Shown piece by piece: positions 54,734 through 63,296 of a stretch of DNA of 64,000 nucleotides (the first letter of the stretch is position 1; every line of letters begins with the position of its first letter). Source of the DNA: Bin80 sp965215475 (GTDB lineage: Bacteria > Bacteroidota > Rhodothermia > Rhodothermales > Bin80); assembly GCA_965215475.1 (NCBI GenBank), contig OZ244061.1, forward strand, positions 1,488,001 through 1,552,000. The letters run 5' to 3'. The position numbers and the translations under genes were made by a program. Below the pieces are notes generated by a model. It searched no databases. It was not told where the DNA came from and saw only the letters and a program-made list of their open reading frames with translations.

Positions 54734-55218
54734 GGTTCCTGCTCTGGCACTTCACAGGTAGGTGCACGATTTGTATCGGCCAGATAAATAATCTTCCAGC
54801 CATCGTCCGTCTGATAAAGCTGCATTGAGTTCACTCCACAGTGACTGAGCGTATCACCAAGAAAGAACGCAAACTCCATCCAAGCCGAAGCCAGTCGCCC
54901 ATCAATTGAGATGTCAACATCCCATATCCGCTCATCCCATATCTCCTCATACGGGGTGCCAACCGCTCGAACAAACCCATCCATAGGACCGATACGCAGA
55001 CCTTGAGAACCAGCCCGAGCCATTAATGCTTCTTCGTGCAATACGCTGCGCACCATCGTACTGTCACCCGCACGCATCCCATCAAATAAACGATCAATCA
55101 CAGCCCGAACTTCAACTTCATCAGATTGAGCATACACGGATATACTCATCGCCGCAATTGCTATAATTACGAAAGCACAAGAAAAAAAAGAAAACCGTCT
55201 TTGCATCTGGATTTTCAT
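54730..55218 (-). CDS. Exported NTF2-like / SnoaL-fold protein
   Basis: About 162 residues with a signal peptide (RRFSFFSCAFVIIAIAAMSISVYAQ). The mature part is an NTF2-like fold (VRAVIDRLFDGMRAGDSTMVRSV, then beta strands MELYQTDDGWKIIYLADT-like). The fold often serves as a ligand pocket or ketosteroid-isomerase-like scaffold; no specific activity can be named. The start at 55218 has a good AGGAAG Shine-Dalgarno sequence; a longer frame to 55326 adds 36 residues without support. Confidence 0.78.
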   Translation of the reverse strand: MKIQMQRRFSFFSCAFVIIAIAAMSISVYAQSDEVEVRAVIDRLFDGMRAGDSTMVRSVLHEEALMARAGSQGLRIGPMDGFVRAVGTPYEEIWDERIWDVDISIDGRLASAWMEFAFFLGDTLSHCGVNSMQLYQTDDGWKIIYLADTNRAPTCEVPEQEP

Positions 55219-55523
55219 GTAAACTTCCTGCGAAAACCACCACTTGACGGATCCGTTCCCTCCATAATGTTCTATACTTCCTCGTTTACCTTGTTTGGTT
55301 GATTCATTTTCAATATCATTGGACATATGTACAATCTTCCCAAATCAAGTATATGGTATCCTATAAAAATTTGTCGCCTATTCAACCTGATAGTGACTGT
55401 TTAAACGTATTTTCAAAAGTGTCGCTTGATCCGGGGCATTGAAAAATGCATTAAATTTGGCGTGATGCGGGGTCATTATCTTAGATTTACCACTTATACT
55501 TGGATGGTTTTTGAAAAATTTGG
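55219..55523. other. Divergent intergenic region
   Basis: About 300 nt between the NTF2-like gene and the methyltransferase gene, moderately AT-rich. It should contain both promoters. No repeat or small gene was recognised. Confidence 0.5.
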
Positions 55524-58511
55524 ATGGCAGTAGGAAGAACCACAGAAGAATCCTTTAACGGTGCACTTGGCTCTGCGCTACGACGAACGAGTGTGCGATG
55601 GTCGGAAGATCCACGATGCATCCGGGTGGAAGAAACAAATCTCCTGCATGCGCAAACAGGATTGAAGCCCGATCTATTGATCAATGACGGGGTGTTCCCT
55701 CCTGTAATTATTGAATCCTCCTTTTCTGCCCCCGATGCCGATCAAGATGCTACCAAACGGCTTGGCCAAGAAACTCTAGAGGGTCGATTCCGAATCCGTA
55801 CCGTCATTGCGCTCGATATTCCCGATCGCTTTCGACAAATACAAGGATATGCTATTTCGAATGCTTTGCTCCATGGCTCCCCCCTAGCCTATGCCGTACA
55901 TCAGTTGTCTGAACGTCGAGGACAAACATCTATTGTCGACACTGCCCACAGACGCTGGCCTAGACGAGGATTCATTGAGGGAACCGTGTTTGATCTTGCA
56001 TCACTGCTTCCTTCCATCGGATTTCCCCGTGAACGTATGGAGGATATTGCAGATAATGTTGCACGACTAGTCAACGAGGCAACCAGCGGTATGGAGATTA
56101 CCCTCACTTCCAATCAGAAGCAAAAGATTGCTCATCACCTCCATCAGCGTTCTCCGCTAAAAGGACTTCGCACTATGATGGTATTATGGTTGAACGCCCT
56201 CTTGACCCAGCAACGACTCGCAGTACAGGGAGTTGAAGCCGTCCCGTATGTGGATCTCGTCAGCGATACCTATCCGAACGTGCTAACTCAGATGAATATC
56301 TGGCGTGCAATCAATCAGAGAAACTGGAATTCCGTATTTGAACCAGCCATTGAAGCACTTCAACTGTCTAGTCAATTCAATCCGGCCGAGACTTCTCGCA
56401 TGCTATTCAAACTCATGAACGCTGTCCTGCAAATTGAGACCGCACAACTCGGACTACACATTAGCGTGGGAGCTGATCTCTTTCCCAAGCTAAGTGAAGA
56501 TCGGAAGCAAGCAGCTGCCTTTTACACACAGCCTGCAACGGCAGAGTTGTTGGCTGGACTCACGATTATACCTGACCGATTTACCCCTGACGAATGGGCC
56601 GATGCCGATCTGTTTCATAAGTGCCGTCTAAGTGATCTGGCCTGCGGAACCGGCACACTTCTTCGTGCAGGATATCGGCGCATTTCAATACTGCATGAGC
56701 AGGCTGGAGGAACTGCCAAAAGCCTAGAACGCATCCATACACAAGCCATGGAAGGAGGCTTAATTGGAACCGACATCAGTCCTGTTGCGGCGCATCTAAC
56801 ATCTTCTTCTCTGGCTGCTTTAGGGCATGGAGCCCCCTATGGAGATACCCAGATTGGATGGGTTGATGTAGGAGGTGGAAAAGGGCAAACCGGATCTCTG
56901 GAATACTTTGCCACACAAAAAATCGTAGATCTCTTTAATGTCCGAAGCGGAAAATCCACAGGAAACAATAACAACGGCGAAAACTCCGTTGCTGTCCCAG
57001 ATGCCTCACTAGATTGGATACTGATGAATCCCCCCTATTCCCGTACACGGGGAGGGCAAAGTGTATTTGATGTTGCTGGACTCTCAAATACAGAACGACT
57101 TGCCTGTCAGAAGCGATGGAGATTACTGGTGAAGAACGAGCCAGTCAACAACCAAGCAGGCTTGGCTGCGTCCTTCTTGGCCTTAGCACGCCTCAAGTGT
57201 AAACCTGGAGGACGAATTGGTTTTGTCCTTCCACTATCTGCCGCCTTTGCAGAGTCTTGGACGATCACACGACGTATGATAGAAGAAGAGTTTGAAGACC
57301 TTGTAGTGATTACGGTTGCAAGTGGACAGGCACTAGGCAAACGGGCCTTGTCGGCAGATACCGGTATGGAAGAGATGCTACTAGTCGGAACCAAGCGAAT
57401 GAATCGTAGCGAAAATGGCGGACAGGCTTCTTCTTTGGTGCATTGTATGACGTTACGAGAACCAGCCCTGCGAGTCGGAGAGGCTGGCGAGGTAGCGCGG
57501 ACAATCCATAGGGCAATGGAAAATGTGAAAAAATCTACAGCCAGTTATTATCCCGTACACATAGGACAAGACGAAATTGGACAAATATGCGTGTTTAAAG
57601 TCAGGGCATCAGGAGCACCCTGGAGTCCATTGGGCGTACTACATGCCGATCTTGCATTGACAGCCAACGCACTTATAGAAGGGCATTTGGTCTTTAATGG
57701 CGCGTCCGTGGAGATTGGATTACCCATGACCACCATTGGTGAATTATTTACCGTTGGACCAACTCATGACCTGATTGGGCATCTTGCAGGGGGAGATCCT
57801 CGTGGTGCTTTTGAATTGAATCCGATCTTTGATCATGTAGATGCGATTGGTCCAGATAGGGCATTATGGAAAGCGGATAGCTCCACGCAAACTCAACTGA
57901 TGATTCATCTGACGCACAAGGGATCTGCACCGAGAAACGTTGGATCAGAGAAGCAGCGAGAAGCCATGCGTCAATGTAGGAACACCTTATTCTACGCCCG
58001 AAACATGCGATGGACGTCTCAAGCTCTGTTAGCTGCCACTACGAATCATCCAGGAATGGGTGGACCGACTTGGACATCTCTCATCCATGAGGATGAAATA
58101 CTCTGCAAATGTTTTGCGCTGTGGGCGAACTCTACCCTTGGATTCCTCATTCATTGGACGCAGGGTCAGAGGACACACAGTGGGCGATCACGAACCCAAG
58201 TGAAAGCTCTTTCAGCCATACCATGTCCTGACCTCATCCACATCTCAAATGCGAAGCGAAACCTGGCTTGTAAGGTTTTTGATCAGATATCTCAAGAGAC
58301 ACTTCGTCCTGCTTGTCAAGCGCATGCAGATCCGGTGCGCAAAAAGATAGATCAAGCCGTCCTTGAAATGCTCAACTTGGATGATAACAAAATTTCAAAA
58401 ACCGTAAACACCTTGCGATGGCTTTGGTGTAATGAACCATCCGTACATGGACAAAATCGAAAAGCACTTGCTTTGTTGGAAAAGAACAAAATCGCTCCAA
58501 TCACATTTTGA
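55524..58511 (+). CDS. Solitary N6-adenine DNA methyltransferase with degenerate nuclease-like N-terminus
   Basis: A 995-residue protein. Residues ~1-130 look like a PD-(D/E)XK fold (GLKPDLLIND, VIIESSF), but the usual E-x-K is E-S-S (Glu64), so nuclease activity is doubtful. Residues ~200-330 are helical. The gamma-class methyltransferase has a motif X-like AAFYTQPATAELLAGL (~331-346), motif I DLACGTGTLLRAG (~371-383) and motif IV NPPY (502-505). The remaining ~450 residues would recognise the target. It resembles the methylase half of Type IIG/ISP and BREX PglX-like enzymes, but no helicase, nuclease or other defence gene is adjacent. It may be an orphan epigenetic or protective methylase. 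The DLACGTGTLLRA block is shared with the Type ISP enzyme at 0.9-5.9 kb. Confidence 0.85.
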   Translation: MAVGRTTEESFNGALGSALRRTSVRWSEDPRCIRVEETNLLHAQTGLKPDLLINDGVFPPVIIESSFSAPDADQDATKRLGQETLEGRFRIRTVIALDIPDRFRQIQGYAISNALLHGSPLAYAVHQLSERRGQTSIVDTAHRRWPRRGFIEGTVFDLASLLPSIGFPRERMEDIADNVARLVNEATSGMEITLTSNQKQKIAHHLHQRSPLKGLRTMMVLWLNALLTQQRLAVQGVEAVPYVDLVSDTYPNVLTQMNIWRAINQRNWNSVFEPAIEALQLSSQFNPAETSRMLFKLMNAVLQIETAQLGLHISVGADLFPKLSEDRKQAAAFYTQPATAELLAGLTIIPDRFTPDEWADADLFHKCRLSDLACGTGTLLRAGYRRISILHEQAGGTAKSLERIHTQAMEGGLIGTDISPVAAHLTSSSLAALGHGAPYGDTQIGWVDVGGGKGQTGSLEYFATQKIVDLFNVRSGKSTGNNNNGENSVAVPDASLDWILMNPPYSRTRGGQSVFDVAGLSNTERLACQKRWRLLVKNEPVNNQAGLAASFLALARLKCKPGGRIGFVLPLSAAFAESWTITRRMIEEEFEDLVVITVASGQALGKRALSADTGMEEMLLVGTKRMNRSENGGQASSLVHCMTLREPALRVGEAGEVARTIHRAMENVKKSTASYYPVHIGQDEIGQICVFKVRASGAPWSPLGVLHADLALTANALIEGHLVFNGASVEIGLPMTTIGELFTVGPTHDLIGHLAGGDPRGAFELNPIFDHVDAIGPDRALWKADSSTQTQLMIHLTHKGSAPRNVGSEKQREAMRQCRNTLFYARNMRWTSQALLAATTNHPGMGGPTWTSLIHEDEILCKCFALWANSTLGFLIHWTQGQRTHSGRSRTQVKALSAIPCPDLIHISNAKRNLACKVFDQISQETLRPACQAHADPVRKKIDQAVLEMLNLDDNKISKTVNTLRWLWCNEPSVHGQNRKALALLEKNKIAPITF

Positions 58512-58903
58512 ACCTCCCACAGCTATAACCTATCCTACTATCAGGATGAAACACTCTCAATTTCGTTATTAATCTTGGAGGATACTCAACGTTTCCGCTA
58601 CGTTGGCAACATGAATCAGAGCATGATCGTAAACGAATATTACTCTATGCGAAAAATTATTTTGAAAATTATATTGGCCCCGTTGGAGATCTTAGACTTA
58701 AGTGCATGTGCTTTGCCACTCGATTATAATCCGATAAACATATCCTATTTTTTCTGCAAAGAAATTAAATGAAATATTCCTAATGAATGTACTGACAATA
58801 ATTCAAGTTTACATTCTCGGCGGATCTGCCATGATTGTGTACAATTCGCATTAATTTTTGACTTAGTAACCCTCTTCAAAATACACCAACGACTCCCGAA
58901 TGG
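58512..58903. other. 390-nt intergenic region
   Basis: AT-rich; a 65-codon plus-strand frame (58575-58772) carries no recognisable signature. No repeat or RNA gene recognised. Probably contains the tonB-like gene promoter. Confidence 0.5.
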
Positions 58904-59566
58904 ATGCGACGCCATTTTGATGGAGATCATTACACCTTGCGCCTGCTTGTCTGCATCTTGATCGCACAAGTACTGGTTTTACTTTGCATAAAACTTTGGC
59001 CTATCCCACTGATTATAGATCCTCTGGATATCACCTACTCCGATCCCGAGGCGATTCAGATGGAAGAAATAATCACAACTCAACAATCACGACTTGCTCC
59101 ACCTCCTCCCCCACCCTTACCTCCAGTAATCCATCCAGATGAAATAATTCTGGACGATGATTTGACCATTGATTTTAGCCCTTTAACGATCACTGGCCCC
59201 CCAATGGATGAGCTCCCATCCGAGCCTAATGGAAACCAGTCGGGTACCGTTCCTGTCACGGAGCCACCAAAACCGATTCGTATTGTTACTCCTGAATACC
59301 CGAGATCCGCACAACGGCGCAAGATTCGCGCCGAAGTAGTGATTACCTTGATCGTAGACCAACAGGGAAATGTTCAATCTCCTCGAGTTACGGAACAGTA
59401 TCTGCTAGATCCTAGAGGGAATTCACGAACACTAGTGGATGAGTTAGGATATGGGATAGAAGAAGCAGCAATAAACGCCGCCATGCGATCCCTATTTCGC
59501 CCTGCAAGAAAAGAGGGTAAGATCGTTACCAGTAATCACACGCTAACTTTCAAATTCGGAAGCTAA
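58904..59566 (+). CDS. TonB-family energy transducer
   Basis: A 220-residue protein. One N-terminal transmembrane helix (~12-31, LRLLVCILIAQVLVLLCIKL), a Pro-rich periplasmic spacer (LAPPPPPPLPP) and a C-terminal TonB domain (~125-220, RIVTPEYPRSAQRRKIRAEV and AINAAMRSLFRPARKEGK). It passes proton-motive energy from ExbB/ExbD to outer-membrane receptors; the two TonB-dependent receptors in this window are plausible clients. exbB/exbD are not nearby. It ends 3 nt from the stop of a convergent small gene. Confidence 0.9.
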   Translation: MRRHFDGDHYTLRLLVCILIAQVLVLLCIKLWPIPLIIDPLDITYSDPEAIQMEEIITTQQSRLAPPPPPPLPPVIHPDEIILDDDLTIDFSPLTITGPPMDELPSEPNGNQSGTVPVTEPPKPIRIVTPEYPRSAQRRKIRAEVVITLIVDQQGNVQSPRVTEQYLLDPRGNSRTLVDELGYGIEEAAINAAMRSLFRPARKEGKIVTSNHTLTFKFGS

Positions 59567-59569
59567 ATC

Positions 59570-59758
59570 TCAAGGAAGATCTCGCCAACGGGCATCCTCA
59601 ATCTCCTGCTCTTCTCCAAACTCATCCTGGAACGACCGACGCCTAGGCTTGAGATCCTGCTTGGGATGCCCCATCCCTACAACTTTGTAGATACGCCAAA
59701 CGGCTCTCAAAATAAAATATCCAATCAACACCAGGAAGCCCCCCACTGCCAAACTCAT
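59570..59758 (-). CDS. Small membrane protein, DUF4834-like
   Basis: A 62-residue protein with one N-terminal transmembrane helix (LAVGGFLVLIGYFILRAVW) and a charged cytoplasmic tail rich in Arg, Gln and Glu (RRRSFQDEFGEEQEIEDA). The layout resembles DUF4834 of Bacteroidota, but the match is too short to be firm. Convergent with the tonB-like gene. The region 59759-59969 beyond it holds nothing I can support. Confidence 0.6.
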   Translation of the reverse strand: MSLAVGGFLVLIGYFILRAVWRIYKVVGMGHPKQDLKPRRRSFQDEFGEEQEIEDARWRDLP

Positions 59759-59969
59759 CTAATTAAGAATTTTCTAAAAAGGTCGTCGCAAAGAAATCCA
59801 ATCTTCTCATTATACGTCGACAATCAAGCAACGTTAAACAAGAGCTACCGATTCCTTCCCCATCGCTCTGTTCGGAGATCCATTGTGATCACAATCCAAA
59901 CTATCTATTCACTGAATCATCGCGGTATTGACTTGATGATCATCTATTTTCTTACCTCAGGTCGCTCAC

Positions 59970-60296
59970 TTATTGCACATTTTGATGAGATGGGATAATC
60001 ACGACATGATGGCGCTCTATTTGAGCGTGAAAGTGCTCTGGAACCCGTGCCCAATCTAGTGCCTCAACAATAAACGGAACCCCTGAATCCTGAACCGCTT
60101 CTCTGAAATTAACTAATCTCTCAATCGGAATTTTGTCAAGACTCGGTCCCCGTAATACTAAATCAAGATCACTGCCATCGTGACTGCGCCCATTGACCCG
60201 ACTACCATAGGCCCAAACCTCAACGCCTGGGAGAAACTTGCGCAAAAGAGTCGTAAGCTCCTCTCGATGCTTTGATCGCAGATGCAACTGATCAGC
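59970..60296 (-). CDS. MNT-type nucleotidyltransferase (antitoxin)
   Basis: About 108 residues (a longer in-frame start at 60314 adds six). Minimal nucleotidyltransferase motif GSRVNGRSHDGSDLDLVL, with G-S and D-x-D at residues ~31-45 of the short form, and a third acidic site in FIVEALDW. MntA antitoxins AMPylate a Tyr of their HEPN partner. Its ATG lies in the last codons of the HEPN gene (GATGGCTGA), so translation is coupled. Together they form a HEPN/MNT toxin-antitoxin module. Confidence 0.88.
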   Translation of the reverse strand, partial: ADQLHLRSKHREELTTLLRKFLPGVEVWAYGSRVNGRSHDGSDLDLVLRGPSLDKIPIERLVNFREAVQDSGVPFIVEALDWARVPEHFHAQIERHHVVIIPSHQNVQ

Positions 60297-60729
60297 CATC
60301 AAAAGGCGTCTCAATCATATCCGCTAACTCCTTCGCATCTGAAATAAAGGTTGGCAAAAGTTTCAATGTCACCTCGGCAAACTCTTCGCCGTAATCATGT
60401 GCGGTGTCGTTACGATTATCTCGGTACGTCAACCATCTCTCTACTGCTTCACAGTCAATCAGGTCGTGCTGGGCAGCACGACGGAATAAGTCCTTAAAAT
60501 GGAGCCGATAAGCCTCTCGGTTGCTGGGAAAATATGGTGCCAAGTGCTTTCTAAGAAGCTTTCCACTCTGTTCCAGAACAAGTTCGAATTCCTTCACACA
60601 GGCAGCGCGATAAATATCATACAGAACGGCGTCCTCCGCTCTGTATCGTTCGATTTCTTGAAACGCTCGCTCAAGAGATACAATGCACTGGCGGAGGAAG
60701 GTGACGTCAATTCTCATCATTAAAAGCAT
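60292..60729 (-). CDS. HEPN-domain toxin (nucleotidyltransferase substrate-binding, HI0074-like)
   Basis: A 145-residue all-helical HEPN protein. The R-x4-H ribonuclease motif is RNDTAH (R106-H111), preceded by LTYRDN. HEPN proteins of this type cut RNA unless AMPylated by the MNT partner. Unlike the common hepT-mntA pairs with an R-x4-H-x-Y tail, here the motif is followed by D-Y-G, so Tyr113 is the candidate modified residue (H-D-Y). Starts at Met 60729, 60720 or 60717. It overlaps the MNT gene. Confidence 0.88.
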   Translation of the reverse strand: MLLMMRIDVTFLRQCIVSLERAFQEIERYRAEDAVLYDIYRAACVKEFELVLEQSGKLLRKHLAPYFPSNREAYRLHFKDLFRRAAQHDLIDCEAVERWLTYRDNRNDTAHDYGEEFAEVTLKLLPTFISDAKELADMIETPFDG

Positions 60730-60983
60730 CTAAACTAGGAGTGGAGACATCCACAGAGCCACCTCCGACAAGGTCTACCGCTGACGCACGGGCATTACAT
60801 CGGTTTCGGCGGCGGATGGACCGACAGTATCAACCCAGCAAGGTTAACCTTGCGATACTACTTTATTTCCTCCACCCTGAATCTTCCAAGTTGCCTTGGA
60901 GCCTATTGACGAAATTGCGCACTGCCGTCGCAGACATCTTTCTACCTTCTCAGATACATACAGTTCATGTAATAATGTAGACA

Positions 60984-61532
60984 TCATCCGGGGACTGCTT
61001 TGCGAGCCATATTTTGCTGTATCGTGGTCACTCGCAACCACTGCCTCCTTCGCAAAATAGCCTGATCGTTACATTGTGCTAACATCTCTTCCACAGTGGC
61101 ATCAAATGGGTTGGGGATGTAACTGTCAGGAGCCAGATCATACCATGGCTGTAGTACGAACCGCCGCTCATGCAATCTAGGATGTGGTATTGTAATTCGA
61201 TGCGTATTGCATGTGATCCGCCCCAGAACAAGAATATCTAAGTCCAAAGTTCTGGGAGCATAAGGAATGGATCGTTGGCGATTCGCACTCAATTCAATTT
61301 TCTGGCAATACTCCAACAAATCCTCCTTATCTAAATCCGTATGTAACTCTACCACCGCATTCAAAAAGTCAGGGGATTCATCATCGGGATGAAGCGTATG
61401 AGCTGCGCTCTCATAAACCGCGGAACACCGCAGATGCAGATCTATTTTCCGTAAATCCGCTACCGCCTGCTGTAACCATGCCAATCGATCCCCTAAATTT
61501 GATCCTAATCCGATGTAAGCTGTTTGCATCAT
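60984..61532 (-). CDS. folK: 2-amino-4-hydroxy-6-hydroxymethyldihydropteridine pyrophosphokinase
   Basis: A 182-residue HPPK of folate synthesis. Motifs are YIGLGSNLGDRLAWLQQAV, SPDFLNAVVELHTDLDKEDL, YAPRTLDLDILVLG and IPHPRLHERRFVLQPW. The first ATG (61532) begins on the last base (A76) of the tRNA-Arg CCA tail and the second (61529) is 2 nt beyond it. If the tRNA is matured by cleavage after CCA, the folK message would be leaderless. The gap 60730-60983 downstream holds nothing I can support. Confidence 0.93.
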   Translation of the reverse strand: MMQTAYIGLGSNLGDRLAWLQQAVADLRKIDLHLRCSAVYESAAHTLHPDDESPDFLNAVVELHTDLDKEDLLEYCQKIELSANRQRSIPYAPRTLDLDILVLGRITCNTHRITIPHPRLHERRFVLQPWYDLAPDSYIPNPFDATVEEMLAQCNDQAILRRRQWLRVTTIQQNMARKAVPG

Positions 61533-61607
61533 GGTACCCCCGCCAGGACTCGAACCCGGATATACGGCTTAGGAGGCCGTCGCTCTATCCTGTTGAGCTA
61601 CAGGGGC
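61532..61607 (-). tRNA. tRNA-Arg (anticodon CCU)
   Basis: A 76-nt cloverleaf with encoded CCA. Acceptor GCCCCTG pairs with CGGGGGT (with G-U wobbles at the first and sixth pairs), D-arm GCTC/GAGC, anticodon stem ACGGC/GCCGT around loop CTCCTAA (anticodon CCT), T-arm CCGGG/CCTGG with TTCGAGT loop, discriminator A. It overlaps the 3' end of rpe by 39 nt and touches the folK start. Confidence 0.95.
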
Positions 61608-62258
61608 AGATAATTTGCGCAACGTACATATTCGTTCCGATACCACTCCTCCAAAGACTGCACTCCCCGCTACTACAACATCTGCACCATTTTCGGCAAC
61701 CTCGCGCACATTATCTGGACCTACGCCTCCATCTACTTCCAACAATACTTCCTCACGACACTGATCAATCATGGATCTCAATTGACGTGTACGCTGACTC
61801 GCTTCCGGCAAATAAGATTGACCAGAGAATCCTGGATGCACAGACATAATCATCGCTACATCAATTTTATCCAGCCAAGGAAATAATTGATCCAGAGGCG
61901 TATCCGGATTTAAGGTTAATCCTGGCTTACATCCCAACGTACGGATTTTCTGAAGCGTGAAGCCGATCTCCTTGCAGGCTTCAACGTGAATGGTAATAAT
62001 ATCTGCTCCCGCCTCGGCAAATTCCTCAATGTAGCGCTCCGGCTCTGCAATCATTAGATGCGTATCCAAGACCACGCCCGTTTTTTGTTTCAATGGCGCA
62101 AGAGCATTCACTGCCAATGGGCCAAAAGTAAGATTCGGCACAAAATGGCCATCCATTACATCGATATGTAACCAGTCCGCACCTGCATCGACAGCTTCAT
62201 GTGCATGTGCCCCCAACCTTGCAAAATCAGCAGATAGAATTGAGGGGGCAATCAACAT
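61569..62258 (-). CDS. rpe: Ribulose-phosphate 3-epimerase
   Basis: A 229-residue TIM-barrel enzyme that interconverts ribulose-5-P and xylulose-5-P. Motifs are IAPSILSADFARLG, WLHIDVMDGHFVPNLTFGP, DTHLMIAEPERYIEEFA, MSVHPGFSGQSYLPEA and VDGGVGPDNV. The last 12 residues (APVAQQDRATAS) and stop are encoded by the 5' 39 nt of the tRNA-Arg gene, so the natural C-terminus is probably extended into the tRNA or the original stop was lost. It starts 6 nt after the nuoH stop. Confidence 0.95.
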   Translation of the reverse strand: MLIAPSILSADFARLGAHAHEAVDAGADWLHIDVMDGHFVPNLTFGPLAVNALAPLKQKTGVVLDTHLMIAEPERYIEEFAEAGADIITIHVEACKEIGFTLQKIRTLGCKPGLTLNPDTPLDQLFPWLDKIDVAMIMSVHPGFSGQSYLPEASQRTRQLRSMIDQCREEVLLEVDGGVGPDNVREVAENGADVVVAGSAVFGGVVSERICTLRKLSAPVAQQDRATAS

Positions 62259-62264
62259 TCTATC

Positions 62265-63290
62265 TCACGAGAAAATGGCGACAATGATGGCCATTAAAAG
62301 TACATTGACCAGTGCAACTGGGAGTAAAATTTTCCAACCAATCTGCATCAGCTGATTGTACTTGAAGCGGGGAAGGGTCCAACGTACCCATAAAAATAGA
62401 AATCCAAAGAATGCAACCTTGATCAACAAACTCCCTACCTGCATCAGAGACAGTAAGATTGAGTCCTCAAGCCACGGGAAATTCGCAAGTAACTGCGGTT
62501 CAAATGGAATCAGATACCCTCCAAAAAAGAACGTTGCAATTACAAATGAGGCGACAAACCAGTTCACATATTCAGCCAGGAAAAACATACCAAATTTCAT
62601 CCCACTGTATTCCGTGTGATAGCCTCCCACCAACTCCTGTTCTGCCTCTGGTAAGTCAAACGGAGCACGATTCGTTTCTGCAAAAGCAGTGATGATAAAT
62701 AGGATCGCACCAATGGGATTGCGGAAAAAATTCCATCCCAGAATTGCACCACCCATTGCCTGATCTTCCACAATCTCTACGACACTGAGCGAGCCAGCGG
62801 TAATCACAACACTTGCCACAGCTAATCCCATGGAGAGTTCGTACGAGATCATTTGCGCACTGGAACGCAATCCTCCAAGTAGAGAAAACTTGCTGTTACT
62901 GCTCCATCCTGCAAGTGTGACCCCATAGACAGAGATACTTGTCAAAGCCAATATGATTAGTACACCAACCGCACTGTCTACAATAACAAATCCACGAGCA
63001 TATGGAATGAGTGCCGGGACCGTCATCGCAATCACAACCATCACTAACGGGGCTAAGGAATGCACAAACCTGCTTGCTCCTTCAGGAACGGTATCTTCCT
63101 TGAAGACCAGTTTGAATACATCTGCAAAAGGCTGGAAAAATCCTCCTGGGCCTACCCGGTTGGGACCTGGTCGATTTTGGATGAAGGCAGATACTTTCCG
63201 CTCTGCATATACAAGGCACGATGCAGATATCAGCATAAAGTTGATGATCCCAAATGCTACTAAGGCCAATAATCCCGGCGATAAATCCAT
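62265..63290 (-). CDS. nuoH: NADH-quinone oxidoreductase subunit H
   Basis: A 341-residue, ~8-helix membrane subunit of complex I that borders the quinone site. ERKVSAFIQNRPGPNRVGP, SNSKFSLLGGLRSSAQMISYE, and FDLPEAEQELVGGYHTEYSG are diagnostic. It follows nuoG by 6 nt. The next gene is rpe rather than nuoI-nuoN, so the complex I genes are split in this genome. Confidence 0.97.
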   Translation of the reverse strand: MDLSPGLLALVAFGIINFMLISASCLVYAERKVSAFIQNRPGPNRVGPGGFFQPFADVFKLVFKEDTVPEGASRFVHSLAPLVMVVIAMTVPALIPYARGFVIVDSAVGVLIILALTSISVYGVTLAGWSSNSKFSLLGGLRSSAQMISYELSMGLAVASVVITAGSLSVVEIVEDQAMGGAILGWNFFRNPIGAILFIITAFAETNRAPFDLPEAEQELVGGYHTEYSGMKFGMFFLAEYVNWFVASFVIATFFFGGYLIPFEPQLLANFPWLEDSILLSLMQVGSLLIKVAFFGFLFLWVRWTLPRFKYNQLMQIGWKILLPVALVNVLLMAIIVAIFS

Positions 63291-63296
63291 TCGGTC

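Noticed and set aside
58575..58772. 65-codon plus-strand frame before the tonB-like gene
   Set aside because: No Shine-Dalgarno, no recognisable family, AT-rich composition typical of a spacer.
60741..60980. 79-codon plus-strand frame between HEPN and folK
   Set aside because: No supporting motif; likely chance opening in a 250-nt gap.
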